Both the position numbers and the translations under genes were made by a program. A stretch of 64,000 nt of DNA, from the NCBI GenBank assembly GCA_963770765.1, contig CAVYQS010000005.1, positions 124,001 to 188,000 on the forward strand, in the 5' to 3' direction. Shown here piece by piece: positions 62,474-64,000 of this stretch. The notes below the pieces were generated by a model. The model had not been told where the DNA came from, searched no databases, and saw nothing but the letters and a program-made list of their open reading frames with translations. The stretch is from CAVPCY01 sp963770765. Lineage in GTDB: Bacteria > Actinomycetota > Coriobacteriia > Anaerosomatales > PHET01. Positions within the stretch are counted from its first letter, which is position 1, and each line of letters opens with the position of its first letter.

Positions 62474-63786
62474 TAGGGGCCTCCCGGCCCGCCGGCCGGT
62501 GGTCCGCCCGTGGCACCGCCGCCCATCATCATCAGTCCGCCCGCGCCGCCGTCATCCTCATCGCTTGATGACCCCGAGCCGCTCGAAGAGTCGGCGGTCG
62601 TCGTCTTGGTGATCACGCTCGCGCCCTCGGAGATGCCGCTCACGATCACGGTCTGCGTGGCGTTCGAGATGCCGGTCGTCACCGTGACGTCCTCAGGAGG
62701 CGCGGCACTCGTTTCGAGCACCTGGACGTAGGACGTGCCGTCGGAGGCGGTCTTGACCGCCGAGTTCGGGACGAGCAGCACGCCACGCTCCACAGCGGTG
62801 ACTATCGTCGCAGCCGCTGACATGCCGGTCTTGAGGCGCTCGTCGGTGCCGTCGAGCGTCAGCCAGACTCTGTAGGACACGACGCCGGACTCTATCGTGC
62901 CCGCCGTGGCCACTTCGTCGACGGTGCCGGTCATCTTGAGGTCGGCGACCGCATCGAACTCGATCTCGGCGTCTTGGCCCTCTGCCAGAGTCGTCACGTC
63001 GATCTCGTTGATCGACAGCTCAACCCCCATCTGCCCGTCGCGTGCGATCGTGGCCGGTGCACCGGAGCCGGCGCTGGAGGAGGTGGTCGTCGTCCCCCCG
63101 GCGGTCGATTCCGAGTTCGAGCCGCTCGACTCGCCACCGCTCGCGGTCACGGAGTCGCCCACCTCGACGGTGACGTTCCACACGATGCCGTCACACGGGG
63201 CCACGACCTCAAGGTCGTCGAGCGCGTCAAGCGCATCGTCGTACTGCTCGGCAGCCGAGTCATACGAGAGTCCGGCCGAGGTCACGCCTTTCTGGGCGAT
63301 CGTGACCTCCTTCTCGGCGATCGTGATGTCCGAGCTCGAGACCGTGGACGTGGGTTCGGCGGCCTGCTTCTCGAGTCTGGCGAGCGACTTCTCGGCACGG
63401 TAGAGCTCGAGCTTGGCCTTGGTCACCGAAGTGGAAGCCTGTTGCCTGGCGACCTTGGCCGAGGCGACCTCTCTGGTGATGGAGTCGGCATCAAGTCGGT
63501 AGAGAGCGTCGCCCTCGTCGACGTCATCACCCACTGCGACCAGCACCTTCGACACGGTGCCGTTAACGCTGGGGTACACGTCGACCTCATCGCGGACGGC
63601 GAGGTTTCCGGTGCCGTCGACCGTTACCGAGAGCGTGCCGGTCTCGGCGGTTTCGGTCGTGTAGCTGGGCGCACGTGAGGCGTCCGGCGCGCCTCGTGTG
63701 ATCAGGATCGCCGCCAGTGCCACTCCAACGATCAGGCACGCCGCGATCCATCCTCGGTACCGCTTCGACTTCTTGCTCAGAGCCAT
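62473..63786 (-). CDS. MacA-like periplasmic adaptor (HlyD/MFP family)
   Basis: A 437-residue membrane-fusion protein. A signal anchor lies at about 14-32 (GWIAACLIVGVALAAILIT), then a biotinyl-lipoyl-like domain split by a coiled-coil hairpin (about 90-155), then beta domains with GMSAAATIVTAVERGVLLVP. A Ser/Gly-rich low-complexity insertion (about 220-245) and a Gly/Met-rich tail (GGLMMMGGGATGGPP) are unusual. In a Gram-positive-type envelope such adaptors act without TolC. The ATG at 63786 follows GGAGG by 6 bases. It is first in the MacAB operon. Confidence 0.88.
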   Translation of the reverse strand: MALSKKSKRYRGWIAACLIVGVALAAILITRGAPDASRAPSYTTETAETGTLSVTVDGTGNLAVRDEVDVYPSVNGTVSKVLVAVGDDVDEGDALYRLDADSITREVASAKVARQQASTSVTKAKLELYRAEKSLARLEKQAAEPTSTVSSSDITIAEKEVTIAQKGVTSAGLSYDSAAEQYDDALDALDDLEVVAPCDGIVWNVTVEVGDSVTASGGESSGSNSESTAGGTTTTSSSAGSGAPATIARDGQMGVELSINEIDVTTLAEGQDAEIEFDAVADLKMTGTVDEVATAGTIESGVVSYRVWLTLDGTDERLKTGMSAAATIVTAVERGVLLVPNSAVKTASDGTSYVQVLETSAAPPEDVTVTTGISNATQTVIVSGISEGASVITKTTTADSSSGSGSSSDEDDGGAGGLMMMGGGATGGPPAGGPGGP

Positions 63787-63856
63787 CTCGTACCTCCGTT
63801 GCGCAACCGGCCTGACACCGCGTCCGCCCCTTACAGCCGGCAGCGCTGTCCCTGTC

Positions 63857-64000
63857 TCACGCGGCAGCCGCCGCGGTTGCATCCTCTAGTGACGGCCGCC
63901 TTGCGTCGCGTGACATGTCGAAGCGGTGCAGCCGGTGGCCGGACACGTGAGCGACTCGGTGCTCGCCGTGGCGGCGACGGCGGACTGCGGGTTCATCGCC
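63857..64000 (-). CDS. Possible 3' end of an upstream gene
   Basis: An open frame of about 47 codons runs in from the window edge and stops at 63857, ending LEDATAAAAA. Third positions are GC-rich, as in real genes here. It would lie 70 bp upstream of the MacA-like gene in the same direction. Too short for a family call; it may be non-coding. Confidence 0.25.
   Translation of the reverse strand, partial: GDEPAVRRRRHGEHRVAHVSGHRLHRFDMSRDARRPSLEDATAAAAA

Overview
The window is a high-GC (roughly two-thirds G+C), gene-dense chromosomal segment. Gene content, GTG/TTG starts and ATGA/GTGA stop-start overlaps suggest an anaerobic or microaerophilic, Gram-positive-type actinobacterium, most likely near Coriobacteriia (OPB41/Anaerosomatales-like). 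That placement is inference from gene content: rubrerythrin, hemerythrin, HemN-type radical SAM, hgcAB, glycerol-phosphate teichoic-acid genes. No rRNA, tRNA, CRISPR array or transposase was seen. At least five genes carry single-base frame disruptions (a UspA tandem protein, a flavoprotein disulfide reductase, a small membrane protein, a cupin and typA twice). This looks more like assembly indels than biology.

Layout. 1-9 kb is housekeeping: the end of a DUF389 membrane protein, CCA-adding enzyme, purD, a HemN-like radical SAM protein, a membrane protein, purE, a lone prepilin, an archaeal-type ornithine cyclodeaminase (LOR/SDH) and a phosphoesterase. 9-12.8 kb is an arsenic-type detoxification cluster on the minus strand: ArsR, ACR3, a UspA tandem protein and a glutathione/mercuric-reductase-like flavoprotein. 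13-19.5 kb holds msrB and a copper-handling module: a Met-rich membrane protein, a TauE/SafE-cupredoxin fusion, a membrane-anchored cupredoxin, a three-HMA CopA ATPase and a lipoprotein. 19.5-34.3 kb is mixed: oxidoreductases, LysR, hisG followed by a striking rod-like RNA hairpin, Arr (rifampin ADP-ribosyltransferase), hemerythrin, a P460-like lipoprotein, rubrerythrin, DUF169, phosphoesterase, a NadR-like kinase and an AraC-MGMT fusion. 34.4-40.6 kb has the psuK-psuG pseudouridine catabolic pair, a b-type cytochrome, a class V aminotransferase and typA.

40.7-48 kb is a minus-strand wall-polymer locus: the ABC exporter (TagH/TagG-like), TagD and four overlapping CDP-glycerol glycerophosphotransferase genes, two of which share about 550 identical base pairs. 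48.2-52.6 kb has a CocE-like hydrolase, a double-CDGSH protein, a tiny ORF behind a near-perfect Shine-Dalgarno sequence, and a radical SAM/SPASM protein.

The most notable locus is at 53.2-54.9 kb: a tight arsR-hgcA-hgcB operon. HgcA carries the diagnostic NVWCAAGK cap-helix motif and five C-terminal membrane helices. HgcB carries CMECGAC plus Cys73 and a C-terminal Cys pair. Together they predict mercury methylation. The upstream ArsR gene appears leaderless and its predicted promoter overlaps an inverted-repeat operator, suggesting metal(loid)-responsive control. An ATC-hydrolase-family gene follows. The window ends with a two-component system, a secreted Ig-like protein and a MacAB-type efflux operon.
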